Positions 1 through 8,802 of a stretch of 64,000 bases of DNA are shown here, one piece after another (within the stretch, counting starts at the first letter, position 1; the number at the start of each line of letters is the position of its first letter). This DNA is from Pseudomonas putida (GTDB taxonomy: Bacteria > Pseudomonadota > Gammaproteobacteria > Pseudomonadales > Pseudomonadaceae), in assembly GCF_001976065.1 (NCBI RefSeq), contig NZ_MNAH01000008.1:91563-155562 (forward strand). The letters are read 5' to 3'. The translations under genes were made by a program, and so were the position numbers. The notes beneath the pieces are model-generated. The model worked only from the letters and a program-made list of their open reading frames with translations. It made no database searches and had not been told where the DNA came from.

Positions 1-639
1 GACCCGCTCAAGTACCAGGTCAGACTGCTCGGCCCGGACCGTCAGATCGATCCACGTACCTTGAGTGAAGAATGGAACTACGGTGAATCGCCCGAACGTT
101 ATCCCATCGACACCGCGCGCTTGCGAACGGTACTGGAAACTGCCGCCAAGGCCGCCGGCTGGGGGCGCGAGTTGCCCAAGGGCCGGGGCCTGGGCCTGGC
201 GGTGCATTACAGCTTCGTGACCTACGTGGCGGCGGTGATCGACGTCGAGGTCAAGGACGACGGCACCTTGATCGTGCACAAGGCTGACATCGCCGTCGAT
301 TGCGGACCGCAGATCAATCCCGAGCGGATTCGTTCGCAGTTCGAAGGTGCTTGTGTCATGGGGCTGGGCAATACGGTGCTGGGTGAAATCAGCTTCAAGG
401 ACGGCAAGGTCCAGCAAGACAACTTCCATATGTATGAAGTGGCGCGCATGTCCCTGGCACCCAAGGAAGTCGCGGTGCACCTGGTCACGCCGCCGGGCGA
501 CGTACCTTTGGGCGGTGTGGGGGAGCCGGGTGTGCCGCCGATCGCTCCGGCCCTGTGCAATGCGATCTTTGCCGCTACCGGCAAGCGCATCCGCAACCTG
601 CCGATCCGTTATCAACTGCAAGGCTGGCAGGCGGTTTAA
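1..639 (+). CDS. Molybdopterin-binding subunit of a xanthine dehydrogenase-family oxidoreductase (IorB-like), C-terminal part
   Basis: The reading frame is open from the first base, so this is the 3' end of a gene starting upstream of the window. The last 212 residues match the C-terminal part of the large subunit of molybdenum hydroxylases, such as isoquinoline 1-oxidoreductase beta or periplasmic aldehyde dehydrogenases. Visible marks are the cofactor-contact segment DCGPQINPERIRSQ and the GVGEPG motif, whose Glu is the catalytic base of this superfamily. The substrate (aldehyde or N-heterocycle) cannot be read from this fragment. The small 2Fe-2S partner subunit would be expected upstream, outside the window. 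Confidence 0.85.
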   Translation, partial: DPLKYQVRLLGPDRQIDPRTLSEEWNYGESPERYPIDTARLRTVLETAAKAAGWGRELPKGRGLGLAVHYSFVTYVAAVIDVEVKDDGTLIVHKADIAVDCGPQINPERIRSQFEGACVMGLGNTVLGEISFKDGKVQQDNFHMYEVARMSLAPKEVAVHLVTPPGDVPLGGVGEPGVPPIAPALCNAIFAATGKRIRNLPIRYQLQGWQAV

Positions 640-670
640 ACCTTGTTCAGGACGAGACAGCAGGCATAAA

Positions 671-708
671 AAAGCCCCGCCTGGATGACCAGGCGGGGCT
701 TTTCAATA
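671..708. terminator. Bidirectional rho-independent terminator between the oxidoreductase gene and rne
   Basis: A GC-rich stem (AAAGCCCCGCCTGG / CCAGGCGGGGCTTT, loop ATGA-like) is flanked by A residues on the left and T residues on the right. It can therefore end transcripts from both convergent genes. The A run at 668-673 gives the longer U tract to the minus-strand rne transcript. Confidence 0.85.
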
Positions 709-718
709 GCCGAGGGAA

Positions 719-3700
719 TCAGACGAGAGGTTTAGGCTCGTGCTCTTTTTCCTTGGCTTGCTCGTGTTGCTCAACCGCTTCCTGAACGGAGCGAGGGGCT
801 TCGGCAATCACTGACTCAACCGGCTCGGCAGCGACTTCGGCAGCCGGGGCAGGAGCTGCCTCGACCACTTCGGCAACAACCGGTGCTGGTTCGTCAGCGA
901 CAACCGGAGCAGCAGCGGCCGCCAATTCGGCTTCCCGCTGCAGACGCTCTTCTTCACGCTTGCGGCGACGCACTTCACGTGGGTCGTTCGGCGCACGGCC
1001 ACTTGGCGTCAGGGCGCTGACCGGGGCTGTTTCGACCACTGGAGCGGCCACTTCGGCAACAACCGGCGCTTCAACCACTGGAGCAGGCTCGGCAGCCGCG
1101 ACAACCGGCTCGGAGACCAACGCTGGCGCTACTTCGGCTTCAGCGACTGGCGCTGGAGCAGGCGTTTCGACGACGGCTGGCTCGGCAACCCAGTTGAATG
1201 CGGTTTGCTCTTCGCGAACTTCACGAACGGCTTCGGTCACGGTTTCAGTCACGCTTTCGCTAACCGGTTCTGCAACCACGGCAGGCTCGGCGGCCGCTTC
1301 AACCACTGGCTGTGCTTCTTGCGCGGGTGCCACTTCGATTTCCGGCGATGCGGTGGCTTCGACCGCAGTCGTTGCTTCCACAACCGGTGCTTCGACCGGA
1401 GCCGATTCCAGGGTGGCGGCAGTAGCGCGTTCGGCTTGCTCGTTGGCCTGTGCTTCAGCTGGAGCGCTGATCACGGTGCTGGCAACGGCTGCAGTAACAG
1501 CCAGGCCAGCGGCCAGGTCGGACGTGCTTGGCGCTTCATTGCTCTCGCCGGCGTCGGACTCATCCGAACCTTCGATCACGTTACCGTTGGCGTCACGCTG
1601 ACGCTCGCGACGGTTGCTGCGACGACGCTGGCCACGGGAGCGGCGGCGTGGGCGATCGCCTTCGGCGCCTTCCTGACCGTCTTCCTGCAGTTGCTCTTCG
1701 TTGCCGGTCAGCTCTTCTTCAGCAACGGCAGCCGCTTGTTCGGCACGTGGTTGACGTTCTTCACGTGGTGGACGTGGAGCACGTTCTTCCCGTGGCGGAC
1801 GGGCCGGGCGCTCTTCAGTGGCTGCGGTTGCGGTTGCGGTTGCAGTAGCGGCAGCGGCAGGAGCGACAGCATCCAGAGGCTCGCGCAGTTCACGCACACG
1901 CTCTTCACGCTCGCCACGTGGCTTGCGATCTTCACGTGGGGCGCGGGGTGCACGTTCTTCACGTGGCGGGCGTGGTGCGCGTTCTTCGCGGGCGACTACC
2001 GGGGTTTCTTCGCGGGTCTCGCGAGGCTCGCGTACTTCCCGTGGCTGGCGCTCTTCGCGGGGCTCGCGGGGGGCGCGTTCCTCACGGGGGGCGCGTTCTT
2101 CACGCGGCTTGCGCTCTTCATCGCGGCGACCGTTACGGTTGCGGCTCTGCTGGCGGCCGTTGCGACGCTCTTCGTTGCTACGGGCCGGGCGTTCGGTGGC
2201 AGCTGGTTTTTCGACCACGGCAGGAGCCACAGGCTCTTCCTTGGTAGCGAACAGGCTGACCAGCGACTTCACCAGGCCTTTGAACAGGCTTGGCTCTGGT
2301 GCGGCCACCGGTGCGGCGACCGGAGCGGCGACGACTTCGGTTGGAACCGGAGCGTTGGCGCGGGCCGGAGCCGTCTTGACCGCAGCTTCCTGGCGAACCA
2401 GGGTGCGGGTCGCGGCAGCTGGCTGCACTTCTTCCACTTCGGCAGCGGCAGCGGCGATTTCGTAGCTGGACTGGTTGATCGCGGCTTCCGGGCTGTCATC
2501 ACGCAGGCGCTGCACTTCGAAGTGCGGCGTCTCGAGGTGATCGTTCGGCAGGATGACGATGCGGGCACGGGTGCGCAGTTCGATCTTGGTGATCGAGTTG
2601 CGTTTTTCGTTGAGCAGGAACGCGGCCACCGGGATCGGCACTTGTGCACGAACTTCGGCGGTACGGTCTTTCAGGGCTTCTTCTTCGATCAGGCGCAGGA
2701 TCGCCAGGGACAGCGATTCAACGTCACGGATGATGCCGGTACCGTTGCAACGCGGGCAAACGATGCCGCTGCTTTCGCCCAGGGATGGACGCAGGCGCTG
2801 ACGGGACATTTCCAGCAGGCCGAAGCGCGAGATGCGACCGACTTGCACGCGAGCGCGGTCGGCTTCCAGGCATTCGCGGACTTTCTCTTCCACGGCGCGC
2901 TGGTTCTTGGCAGGGGTCATGTCGATGAAGTCGATGACGATCAGGCCGCCGATGTCGCGCAGGCGCAACTGACGGGCGATTTCTTCGGCAGCTTCAAGGT
3001 TGGTCTGCAGGGCGGTTTCTTCGATATCGCTGCCCTTGGTGGCGCGTGCCGAGTTGATGTCGATGGACACCAGGGCTTCGGTCGGGTCGATAACGATGGA
3101 ACCACCGGAAGGCAGTTCGACCACGCGCTGGAAGGCGGTTTCGATCTGGCTTTCGATCTGGAAGCGGTTGAACAGCGGAACGCTGTCTTCGTACAGCTTG
3201 ATCTTGCTGGCGTACTGCGGCATCACCTGGCGGATGAAGGTCAGGGCTTCGTCCTGGGCTTCAACGCTGTCGATCAGCACTTCGCCGATGTCCTGGCGCA
3301 GGTAATCGCGGATCGCGCGGATGATCACGTTGCTTTCCTGGTAGATCAGGAACGGCGCGGAACGATCCAGCGAGGCTTCTTTGATGGCGGTCCAGAGTTG
3401 CAGCAGGTAATCGAGGTCCCACTGCATTTCTTCGCTGCTGCGGCCCAGGCCGGCAGTGCGCACGATCAGGCCCATGTCGGCCGGGGCAACCAGGCCATTG
3501 AGGGCTTCACGCAGTTCGTTGCGCTCTTCACCTTCGATGCGACGGGAAATACCGCCGGCACGCGGGTTGTTCGGCATCAGGACCAGGTAACGACCGGCCA
3601 GGCTGATGAAGGTGGTCAGGGCTGCGCCCTTGTTGCCACGTTCTTCTTTTTCGACCTGAACGATGACTTCCTGGCCTTCGCTCAGGACGTCCTTGATGTT

Positions 3701-3958
3701 GACGCGGCCTTCGGGGGTTTTCTTGAAGTATTCGCGGGAGATTTCTTTGAGGGGCAGGAAGCCGTGGCGCTCAGAGCCGAAATCGACAAAGGCAGCCTCA
3801 AGGCTTGGTTCGATGCGAGTAATCCGGCCTTTATAGATGTTGGCCTTCTTCTGCTCGCGTGCACCGGATTCGATGTCCAGGTCGTAGAGGCGTTGGCCAT
3901 CTACCAGTGCAACACGCAACTCTTCGGGTTGAGTTGCGTTAATCAGCATTCTTTTCAT
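719..3958 (-). CDS. rne: Ribonuclease E
   Basis: Endoribonuclease that starts mRNA decay, matures rRNA and tRNA, and scaffolds the degradosome. The 1079-residue product starts at MKRMLINATQ (ATG at 3958). An upstream in-frame extension lacks the family's conserved start. The S1 RNA-binding domain lies at about 35-125, the RNase H-like and DNase I-like catalytic parts run to about 400, and the Zn-link CPRCNGTG sits near residue 405. The half after residue 520 is disordered: Arg/Glu/Pro repeats of the type PREERAP, then an acidic Ala/Val/Glu/Pro stretch, as expected for the RNA- and protein-binding scaffold. It is transcribed divergently from rluC with a long leader that is probably used for autoregulation. 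The reverse strand has long spurious open frames caused by the biased codon use. Confidence 0.97.
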   Translation of the reverse strand: MKRMLINATQPEELRVALVDGQRLYDLDIESGAREQKKANIYKGRITRIEPSLEAAFVDFGSERHGFLPLKEISREYFKKTPEGRVNIKDVLSEGQEVIVQVEKEERGNKGAALTTFISLAGRYLVLMPNNPRAGGISRRIEGEERNELREALNGLVAPADMGLIVRTAGLGRSSEEMQWDLDYLLQLWTAIKEASLDRSAPFLIYQESNVIIRAIRDYLRQDIGEVLIDSVEAQDEALTFIRQVMPQYASKIKLYEDSVPLFNRFQIESQIETAFQRVVELPSGGSIVIDPTEALVSIDINSARATKGSDIEETALQTNLEAAEEIARQLRLRDIGGLIVIDFIDMTPAKNQRAVEEKVRECLEADRARVQVGRISRFGLLEMSRQRLRPSLGESSGIVCPRCNGTGIIRDVESLSLAILRLIEEEALKDRTAEVRAQVPIPVAAFLLNEKRNSITKIELRTRARIVILPNDHLETPHFEVQRLRDDSPEAAINQSSYEIAAAAAEVEEVQPAAATRTLVRQEAAVKTAPARANAPVPTEVVAAPVAAPVAAPEPSLFKGLVKSLVSLFATKEEPVAPAVVEKPAATERPARSNEERRNGRQQSRNRNGRRDEERKPREERAPREERAPREPREERQPREVREPRETREETPVVAREERAPRPPREERAPRAPREDRKPRGEREERVRELREPLDAVAPAAAATATATATAATEERPARPPREERAPRPPREERQPRAEQAAAVAEEELTGNEEQLQEDGQEGAEGDRPRRRSRGQRRRSNRRERQRDANGNVIEGSDESDAGESNEAPSTSDLAAGLAVTAAVASTVISAPAEAQANEQAERATAATLESAPVEAPVVEATTAVEATASPEIEVAPAQEAQPVVEAAAEPAVVAEPVSESVTETVTEAVREVREEQTAFNWVAEPAVVETPAPAPVAEAEVAPALVSEPVVAAAEPAPVVEAPVVAEVAAPVVETAPVSALTPSGRAPNDPREVRRRKREEERLQREAELAAAAAPVVADEPAPVVAEVVEAAPAPAAEVAAEPVESVIAEAPRSVQEAVEQHEQAKEKEHEPKPLV

Positions 3959-4320
3959 GTAGTACCGTCGGTTTCCGGGCTGCCGGAAACGGCGTTCGGC
4001 ACACACGACTTCTCATGGTCGGTGTCAGGTGCGTCGGGAGTGGTTGGCCATTCCCGTGTCCAGCGATGTCCGGCCAATGTGGGCCTTCGTCGCGACGTAC
4101 GCGTCCTGCTTGCTGTGGCTACTTAAGCACTCAGTCAGGAGGAGGAATCAACCGGCGGCTGTGGACGAGATGAAGCGTCTTGATAAAGCCTATTGCTACA
4201 CAGGCCAGCGGTTGTGCATCTCCACCCTACACGTATCCCTGATAATTCGGGTGCTGCCGCGCGCAGAATCCGCAGCGGGTTGGCATTTACCGTGAGCTCC
4301 GAAAGGGGAGGTCACGCATC

Positions 4321-4443
4321 ATGGCTAATTTAGGCGTTGTTTCCGAAGCATTCGCTCGGGGTCATTCGCAGCTGACTGCACTTTGTGAACTGGCCATGAA
4401 TATTCACTCGCAAGACGAGTCAAAACTCTGTTCTGCGGCTTGA
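4321..4443 (+). CDS. Candidate 40-residue small ORF in the rne-rluC intergenic region
   Basis: The rne-rluC gap spans about 700 nt. Within it an ATG at 4321 opens 40 codons (start MANLGVVSEAFARG, end CSAA). It is preceded by a strong Shine-Dalgarno-like GGGGAGG about 9 nt upstream. No known domain is recognised. It lies antisense to the predicted rne leader and upstream of rluC. The ribosome-binding site is its only positive evidence, so it may be chance. The rest of the gap holds the rne promoter and leader, with no other gene seen. Confidence 0.25.
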   Translation: MANLGVVSEAFARGHSQLTALCELAMNIHSQDESKLCSAA

Positions 4444-4601
4444 TTCAGGCCTCATGTCACCTGCGCTTGTTACACCTGCAAACTCCACCGTTACGTAGCG
4501 AAAGCCCCGTAGGACGGCCTCGCGTCCTGGTGAATTGCGTTGGTCAGGGCCGGTTTTTGACCGTTGGTCCGCTGTCCAGGCCGCTTTTGGCGGCGTTCGC
4601 G

Positions 4602-4630
4602 ACTATAGCAGCAATGATTAAGTGCTTCAA
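4602..4630 (-). promoter_or_regulatory. Predicted sigma70 promoter of rne
   Basis: On the minus strand TTGAAG (4625-4630) and TATAGT (4602-4607) are separated by exactly 17 nt. Transcription would start near 4594, giving rne a leader of about 635 nt. A long structured leader fits the known autoregulation of RNase E in E. coli; its use here is an inference. Confidence 0.6.
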
Positions 4631-4659
4631 TTCCATAAAAAATTGTTATCATCCGCGCC

Positions 4660-5622
4660 ATGACGACGACTACCCCCCCGACTCCAGGCGTACAACTGCT
4701 TGAGGTCTCGCCGGAATATGCCGGCCAACGTATTGACAATTTCCTTCTCGCTCGGCTCAAAGGCGTGCCCAAGACCTTGATTTACCGCATTTTGCGCAAA
4801 GGCGAAGTGCGAGTGAACAAAGGCCGGATCAAGCCCGAATACAAGCTGCAGGCGGGCGATATCGTGCGCGTGCCACCTGTTCGCGTGCCAGAGCGCGACG
4901 AACCGGTGCCGCTGGCCCAGGGGCTGCTGCAGCGCCTGGAGGCCTCGATTGTCTTCGAAGACAAGGCCCTGATCGTGATCAACAAGCCCGCCGGCATTGC
5001 GGTTCACGGCGGTAGCGGCCTGACGTTCGGCGTGATCGAAGCCTTTCGTCAGTTGCGCCCCGATTGCAAGGAGCTCGAGCTGGTTCACCGTCTCGACCGT
5101 GATACCTCCGGCCTGTTGATGATCGCCAAGAAGCGCAGCATGTTGCGTCACTTGCACACCGCGTTGCGCGGTGATGGCGTCGACAAGCGCTACATGGCGC
5201 TGGTGCGCGGCAACTGGGCCAGCTCGATCAAGCAAATCCGCGCGCCGCTGGGCAAGAGCAACCTGCGCTCCGGCGAGCGCATGGTCGAGGTCGACGAGGA
5301 GGAGGGCAAGGAGTCCGTGACCGTGTTCAAGGTCCTGCGCCGCTTCGGCGACTTCGCCACCCTGATCGAAGCCAAGCCGATTACCGGCCGCACTCACCAG
5401 ATCCGTGTCCACACCCTGCACGCGGGGCATTGCATTGCTGGCGACACTAAATATGGTGAGGAAGGTTTCAGCAAGGAAATCCGCGATCTGGGCGGAAAGC
5501 GCCTGTTCCTGCATGCCTACATGCTGACCGTGCCGCTGCCCGATGGCGGCGAGCTGAAGTTGCAGGCCCCGGTCGACGAGATGTGGGCCAAGACCGTGGA
5601 GCGATTGAGTGCGCCCATCTGA
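4660..5622 (+). CDS. rluC: 23S rRNA pseudouridine synthase RluC
   Basis: Converts uridines 955, 2504 and 2580 (E. coli numbering) of 23S rRNA to pseudouridine. The 320-residue protein has an N-terminal S4 RNA-binding domain (about 22-80, GVPKTLIYRILRKGEVRVNKGR) and the RluA-family catalytic domain with the signature HRLDRDTSG, in which Asp146 is the catalytic residue. The length is normal. It is divergent from rne, as in other gammaproteobacteria. A TTATCAT hexamer-like -10 ends only 7 nt before the ATG, so the transcript may have almost no leader. It is followed by, and overlaps by 14 nt, the HAD hydrolase gene, forming an rluC-HAD-sppA operon. Confidence 0.96.
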   Translation: MTTTTPPTPGVQLLEVSPEYAGQRIDNFLLARLKGVPKTLIYRILRKGEVRVNKGRIKPEYKLQAGDIVRVPPVRVPERDEPVPLAQGLLQRLEASIVFEDKALIVINKPAGIAVHGGSGLTFGVIEAFRQLRPDCKELELVHRLDRDTSGLLMIAKKRSMLRHLHTALRGDGVDKRYMALVRGNWASSIKQIRAPLGKSNLRSGERMVEVDEEEGKESVTVFKVLRRFGDFATLIEAKPITGRTHQIRVHTLHAGHCIAGDTKYGEEGFSKEIRDLGGKRLFLHAYMLTVPLPDGGELKLQAPVDEMWAKTVERLSAPI

Positions 5623-6271
5623 TTACAAACTGCTGATTTTCGATTGGGACGGCACATTGGCCGATTCCATTGGTCGGATTGTCGAGGCGATGCATGTGGC
5701 ATCGCAGCGGTCCGGGTTTGCGCAGTGCGATGACTTTGCCGTCAAGGGCATCATCGGCCTGGGGCTGCCGGAGGCGATCCGTACCCTGTATCCCGACATT
5801 GGCGATGCCGAGCTGATTGCCTTTCGCCAGCACTACGCCGACCACTACATCGCCTCGGAGGCGGAACCTTCGCCCCTGTTCGAGGGCGTGGTGGAATCGC
5901 TCGAGGCCTTTCGTGCCGAGGGTTATCACTTGGCCGTGGCTACGGGCAAGGCCCGACGCGGGCTGGATCGGGTGCTGAAGTCGCACGGTTGGGAAGATTA
6001 CTTCGATATCACCCGTGCCGCCGACGAGACGGCCAGCAAGCCCCATCCGTTGATGCTGGAGCAGATACTGGCCCATTGTAAGGTCTGTGCGGGTCAGGCG
6101 CTGATGGTTGGCGATTCATCCTTCGATCTGCAGATGGCCCGCAATGCCGGCATGGATTCGGTGGCGGTCAGCTACGGCGCGCAGTCGATCGACGCGCTGA
6201 AACTCTACGAGCCGCGACTGACCATCGATCGTTTTGAACAATTGCACGCCTGGCTGGGTCAGCGGGCTTAA
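5609..6271 (+). CDS. HAD-family hydrolase (Gph/PGP-like phosphatase)
   Basis: A 220-residue HAD superfamily phosphatase. Motif I is FDWDGT (nucleophile Asp12, acid/base Asp14), motif II is the Thr of VATGKA, and motif IV is the GDSSFDLQMARNAG stretch. The helical cap between motifs I and II resembles phosphoglycolate phosphatases. The start is a GTG inside the end of rluC (14-nt overlap), which implies translational coupling; no better start exists downstream because motif I follows at once. The exact substrate is unknown. The P. aeruginosa orthologue also sits between rluC and sppA. Confidence 0.9.
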   Translation: MRPSDYKLLIFDWDGTLADSIGRIVEAMHVASQRSGFAQCDDFAVKGIIGLGLPEAIRTLYPDIGDAELIAFRQHYADHYIASEAEPSPLFEGVVESLEAFRAEGYHLAVATGKARRGLDRVLKSHGWEDYFDITRAADETASKPHPLMLEQILAHCKVCAGQALMVGDSSFDLQMARNAGMDSVAVSYGAQSIDALKLYEPRLTIDRFEQLHAWLGQRA

Positions 6272-6295
6272 TACGTTATTGCTGGGGTAGATGGC

Positions 6296-7285
6296 ATGGC
6301 CGACGAATGGAAAGCGCCCGCCAAGGCGAGCGCAGAGAACGGTGACGAAAAAAGCTGGAAGCTGCTGGAAAAGACCCTGCTGGCCAGCGTGCAGGAGCAG
6401 CGTCGCTCCCGGCGCTGGGGAATTTTCTTCAAGCTGCTGACCTTCGTGTACCTGTTTGTCGCATTGGCGCTGTTTACGCCGCTGATGGACATGGAGAAGG
6501 TCGCCACCCGCAGTGGCAACTACACCGCGCTGATCGACATCACCGGCGTGATCGCCGACAAGGAGCCGGCCAGCGCCGACAATGTCGTGGGCAGCCTGCG
6601 GGCCGCCTTCGAAGACGAAAAGGTCAAGGGTGTCATTCTGCGCATCAACAGCCCTGGTGGCAGTCCAGTGCAGTCGGGCTACGTCTATGATGAAATCCGC
6701 CGCCTGCGTGGCCTGCATCCCGACACGAAGCTCTATGCAGTGATTTCCGACCTGGGCGCATCCGGTGCGTATTACATTGCCAGTGCCGCGGACCAGATCT
6801 ATGCCGACAAGGCGAGCCTGGTGGGTTCCATCGGGGTCACGGCGGCCGGATACGGTTTTGTCGGCACCATGGAGAAGCTGGGTGTGGAACGTCGTACCTA
6901 CACCTCGGGTGAGCACAAGTCGTTCCTCGATCCTTTCCAGCCGCAGAAGCCCGAAGAAACGGCGTTCTGGCAGGGCGTGCTCGATACCACTCACAAGCAG
7001 TTCATCAACAGCGTCAAGCAGGGTCGTGGCGATCGCCTGAAAGACAAGGAGCATCCGGAGCTGTTCTCCGGGCTGGTCTGGTCGGGTGAGCAGGCGCTGC
7101 CGCTGGGGTTGATCGATGGTCTGGGTAATGCCAGCTCGGTGGCGCGCGATGTGATCGGTGAGAAAGAACTGGTGGATTTCACCGTTCAGGAATCGCCGTT
7201 CGACCGCTTCTCGAAAAAGCTCGGTGCCAGCGTGGCTGAGCATTTGGCGATGTGGATGGGCTTTAACGGTCCGTCGTTGCGTTAA
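6296..7285 (+). CDS. sppA: Signal peptide peptidase SppA, S49 family
   Basis: Inner-membrane serine protease that degrades cleaved signal peptides. The 329-residue short form has a cytoplasmic N-terminus, one membrane helix (about 43-60) and a periplasmic S49 domain. The catalytic Ser156 is in GASGAYYIAS and Lys208 in GEHKSF, the Ser/Lys dyad of the family; the RINSPGG motif is also present. The gene follows the HAD hydrolase by 24 nt and probably shares its transcript. A near-perfect 25-nt inverted repeat follows it. Confidence 0.94.
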   Translation: MADEWKAPAKASAENGDEKSWKLLEKTLLASVQEQRRSRRWGIFFKLLTFVYLFVALALFTPLMDMEKVATRSGNYTALIDITGVIADKEPASADNVVGSLRAAFEDEKVKGVILRINSPGGSPVQSGYVYDEIRRLRGLHPDTKLYAVISDLGASGAYYIASAADQIYADKASLVGSIGVTAAGYGFVGTMEKLGVERRTYTSGEHKSFLDPFQPQKPEETAFWQGVLDTTHKQFINSVKQGRGDRLKDKEHPELFSGLVWSGEQALPLGLIDGLGNASSVARDVIGEKELVDFTVQESPFDRFSKKLGASVAEHLAMWMGFNGPSLR

Positions 7286-7303
7286 TTCGATTTAAAGATC
7301 AAA

Positions 7304-7383
7304 AGATCGCAGCCTTCGGCAGCTCCTATAGGGTTCGCGTCATTGGACGTCGAGCGTGTAGGAGTTGCCGCAGGCTGCGATCT
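7304..7383. repeat. Inverted repeat element (AGATCGCAGCC type)
   Basis: Two 25-nt arms (7304-7328 and 7359-7383, two mismatches) begin AGATCGCAGCC and end GGCTGCGATCT. A shorter copy with the same sequence lies at 52563-52606, so this is a dispersed REP-like family. It sits between the convergent sppA and maf genes and may also act as transcription end. Confidence 0.8.
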
Positions 7384-7390
7384 CTTGCTT

Positions 7391-7969
7391 TCAAGGGACC
7401 TGCACGCCCTCGACCAGCAGCATGTCCACCAGGCGAATCAACGGCAGGCCGACCAGGCTGGTGGCGTCAGGGCCTTCGGTGCCTTGAAACAGGCTAACGC
7501 CCAAACCCTCGGCCTTGAAGCTGCCAGCGCAATCGTAGGGTTGCTCGGCGCGCAGGTAGCGTTCGATGCGTTCGTCGTCGAGTGTGCGCATGTGCACCGT
7601 GAACGGCACGCAGTCGACCTGGCAATGGCCGGTCTGGCTGTTCAGCAGGGCCAGGCCGGTCAGGAATGTCACGCTGGCGCCGCTGGAAGCTTGCAGTTGC
7701 TCGCGGGCCTTTTCGAAGGTATGGGGCTTGCCGATGATCCGCTCGCCTAGCACCGCGACCTGGTCGGAGCCGATAATCAGATGAGCGGTATGGCTGTCGG
7801 CCAGTGCGCGCGCTTTCTGTTCGGCGAGGCGTTTGACCAGCTCAATGGCGGATTCGTCGGGGCGATGACTTTCGTCGATATCCGGCGAGCTGCAGCTGAA
7901 TGGCAGTTGCAGGCGGGCCAGCAAATCCCGGCGATAGACCGAGCTGGAAGCGAGTAATAAAGGCAGCAT
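7391..7969 (-). CDS. Maf family nucleotide pyrophosphatase (YceF type)
   Basis: A 192-residue Maf protein, a house-cleaning pyrophosphatase for modified or canonical NTPs; the YceF-type subgroup acts on m7GTP. It begins MLPLLLASSSVYRR with the substrate-binding SSS stretch, followed by DESHRPDE, the KA segment of LAEQKARAL, and GSDQV with the catalytic Asp. The ATG at 7969 matches the usual family start; the longer upstream frame runs into the yceD promoter. The gene is divergent from yceD-rpmF, a very conserved arrangement that supports the YceF subgroup. Confidence 0.92.
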   Translation of the reverse strand: MLPLLLASSSVYRRDLLARLQLPFSCSSPDIDESHRPDESAIELVKRLAEQKARALADSHTAHLIIGSDQVAVLGERIIGKPHTFEKAREQLQASSGASVTFLTGLALLNSQTGHCQVDCVPFTVHMRTLDDERIERYLRAEQPYDCAGSFKAEGLGVSLFQGTEGPDATSLVGLPLIRLVDMLLVEGVQVP

Positions 7970-8037
7970 GCGCAACTCCAAATGACTGGCTCGAATTCTA
8001 ACGGGGCTTCCAAGTGACGGACAGGGCTGAATTTCCT

Positions 8038-8065
8038 TTGACATGGGCGGGTGCATCCCTATAAT
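8038..8065 (+). promoter_or_regulatory. Consensus sigma70 promoter of yceD-rpmF-plsX
   Basis: TTGACA (8038-8043), a 16-nt spacer and TATAAT (8060-8065) give a full consensus match. The start codon of yceD is at 8075, so transcription would begin within about 3 nt of it. Confidence 0.75.
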
Positions 8066-8074
8066 GCTGCGCCT

Positions 8075-8602
8075 ATGTTGAATGACCCGATTCCACCTCA
8101 CGTTGACCCGCGCAAATTGGCTGATCGTGGCACCACCCTCCAAGGTGAAATGCTGCTGGCCGATTTGAAGAGACTCTGCGACCCGCTTTCCGACAATGTC
8201 GGTACGGTGCAGGCTAAATTCGTTTTTGAACGAGATGAACGTAAATCTGTGGTCATCCACAGTTTTATCGACACTGAAGTCAAAATGGTTTGCCAGCGTT
8301 GTCTTGAGCTGGTCACCCTGCCGATCCATAGCGAATGCAGTTACGCTGTGGTGAAGGAGGGTGCGAATACCCAGTCGTTGCCGAAAGGTTATGACGTGCT
8401 GGAACTGGGCGAAGATCCATTGGATCTGCAGTCACTGATCGAGGAGGAGCTTCTGCTCGCCTTGCCCATTGTGCCTGCTCATCATCCGGAAGAATGCCAG
8501 CAGCCGGCGGGAGCAGATGAGCCCGAACCGAGCGAGGACGAGGTAACGCGGTCCAACCCGTTCAGTGTATTGGCGCAGTTAAAGCGTGACCCAAACGTTT
8601 AG
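8075..8602 (+). CDS. yceD: YceD family protein (DUF177)
   Basis: A 175-residue DUF177 protein, linked by its constant pairing with rpmF to 50S assembly or 23S rRNA metabolism; no enzyme activity is established. The CxxC-like pair in MVCQRCLELV is typical. The start at 8075 (MLNDPIPP) is chosen because the promoter's -10 box ends 9 nt earlier, so the upstream GTG/Met frame could not be transcribed from it. The C-terminus is acidic. rpmF follows after 13 nt. Confidence 0.88.
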   Translation: MLNDPIPPHVDPRKLADRGTTLQGEMLLADLKRLCDPLSDNVGTVQAKFVFERDERKSVVIHSFIDTEVKMVCQRCLELVTLPIHSECSYAVVKEGANTQSLPKGYDVLELGEDPLDLQSLIEEELLLALPIVPAHHPEECQQPAGADEPEPSEDEVTRSNPFSVLAQLKRDPNV

Positions 8603-8615
8603 GAGTTAATCAATT

Positions 8616-8798
8616 ATGGCTGTTCAGCAGAACAAAAAATCCCGCTCTGCCCGTGACATGCGCCGTTCGCACGACGCTCTCGAGGCTAGCACCCTGTCTG
8701 TAGAAAAAACCACTGGTGAAGTTCACCTGCGTCACCACGTATCGCCAGAAGGCGTATACCGTGGCCGTAAAGTGATCGACAAGGGCGCTGACGAGTAA
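8616..8798 (+). CDS. rpmF: 50S ribosomal protein L32
   Basis: A 60-residue basic ribosomal protein, start [20 protein letters not shown], recognisable by the [10 protein letters not shown] motif. The protein has no cysteines, so it is the zinc-independent (C-minus) form. A good ribosome-binding site (TAGGAG) precedes the ATG. It lies between yceD and plsX and couples ribosome supply to lipid synthesis. Confidence 0.98.
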
Positions 8799-8802
8799 TC
8801 AC

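Noticed and set aside
1205..4126. Very long plus-strand open frame (about 970 codons) opposite rne
   Set aside because: It is composed of Phe/Gly/Ala-rich low-complexity sequence created by the codon bias of the rne reading frame and has no ribosome-binding site or known domain.
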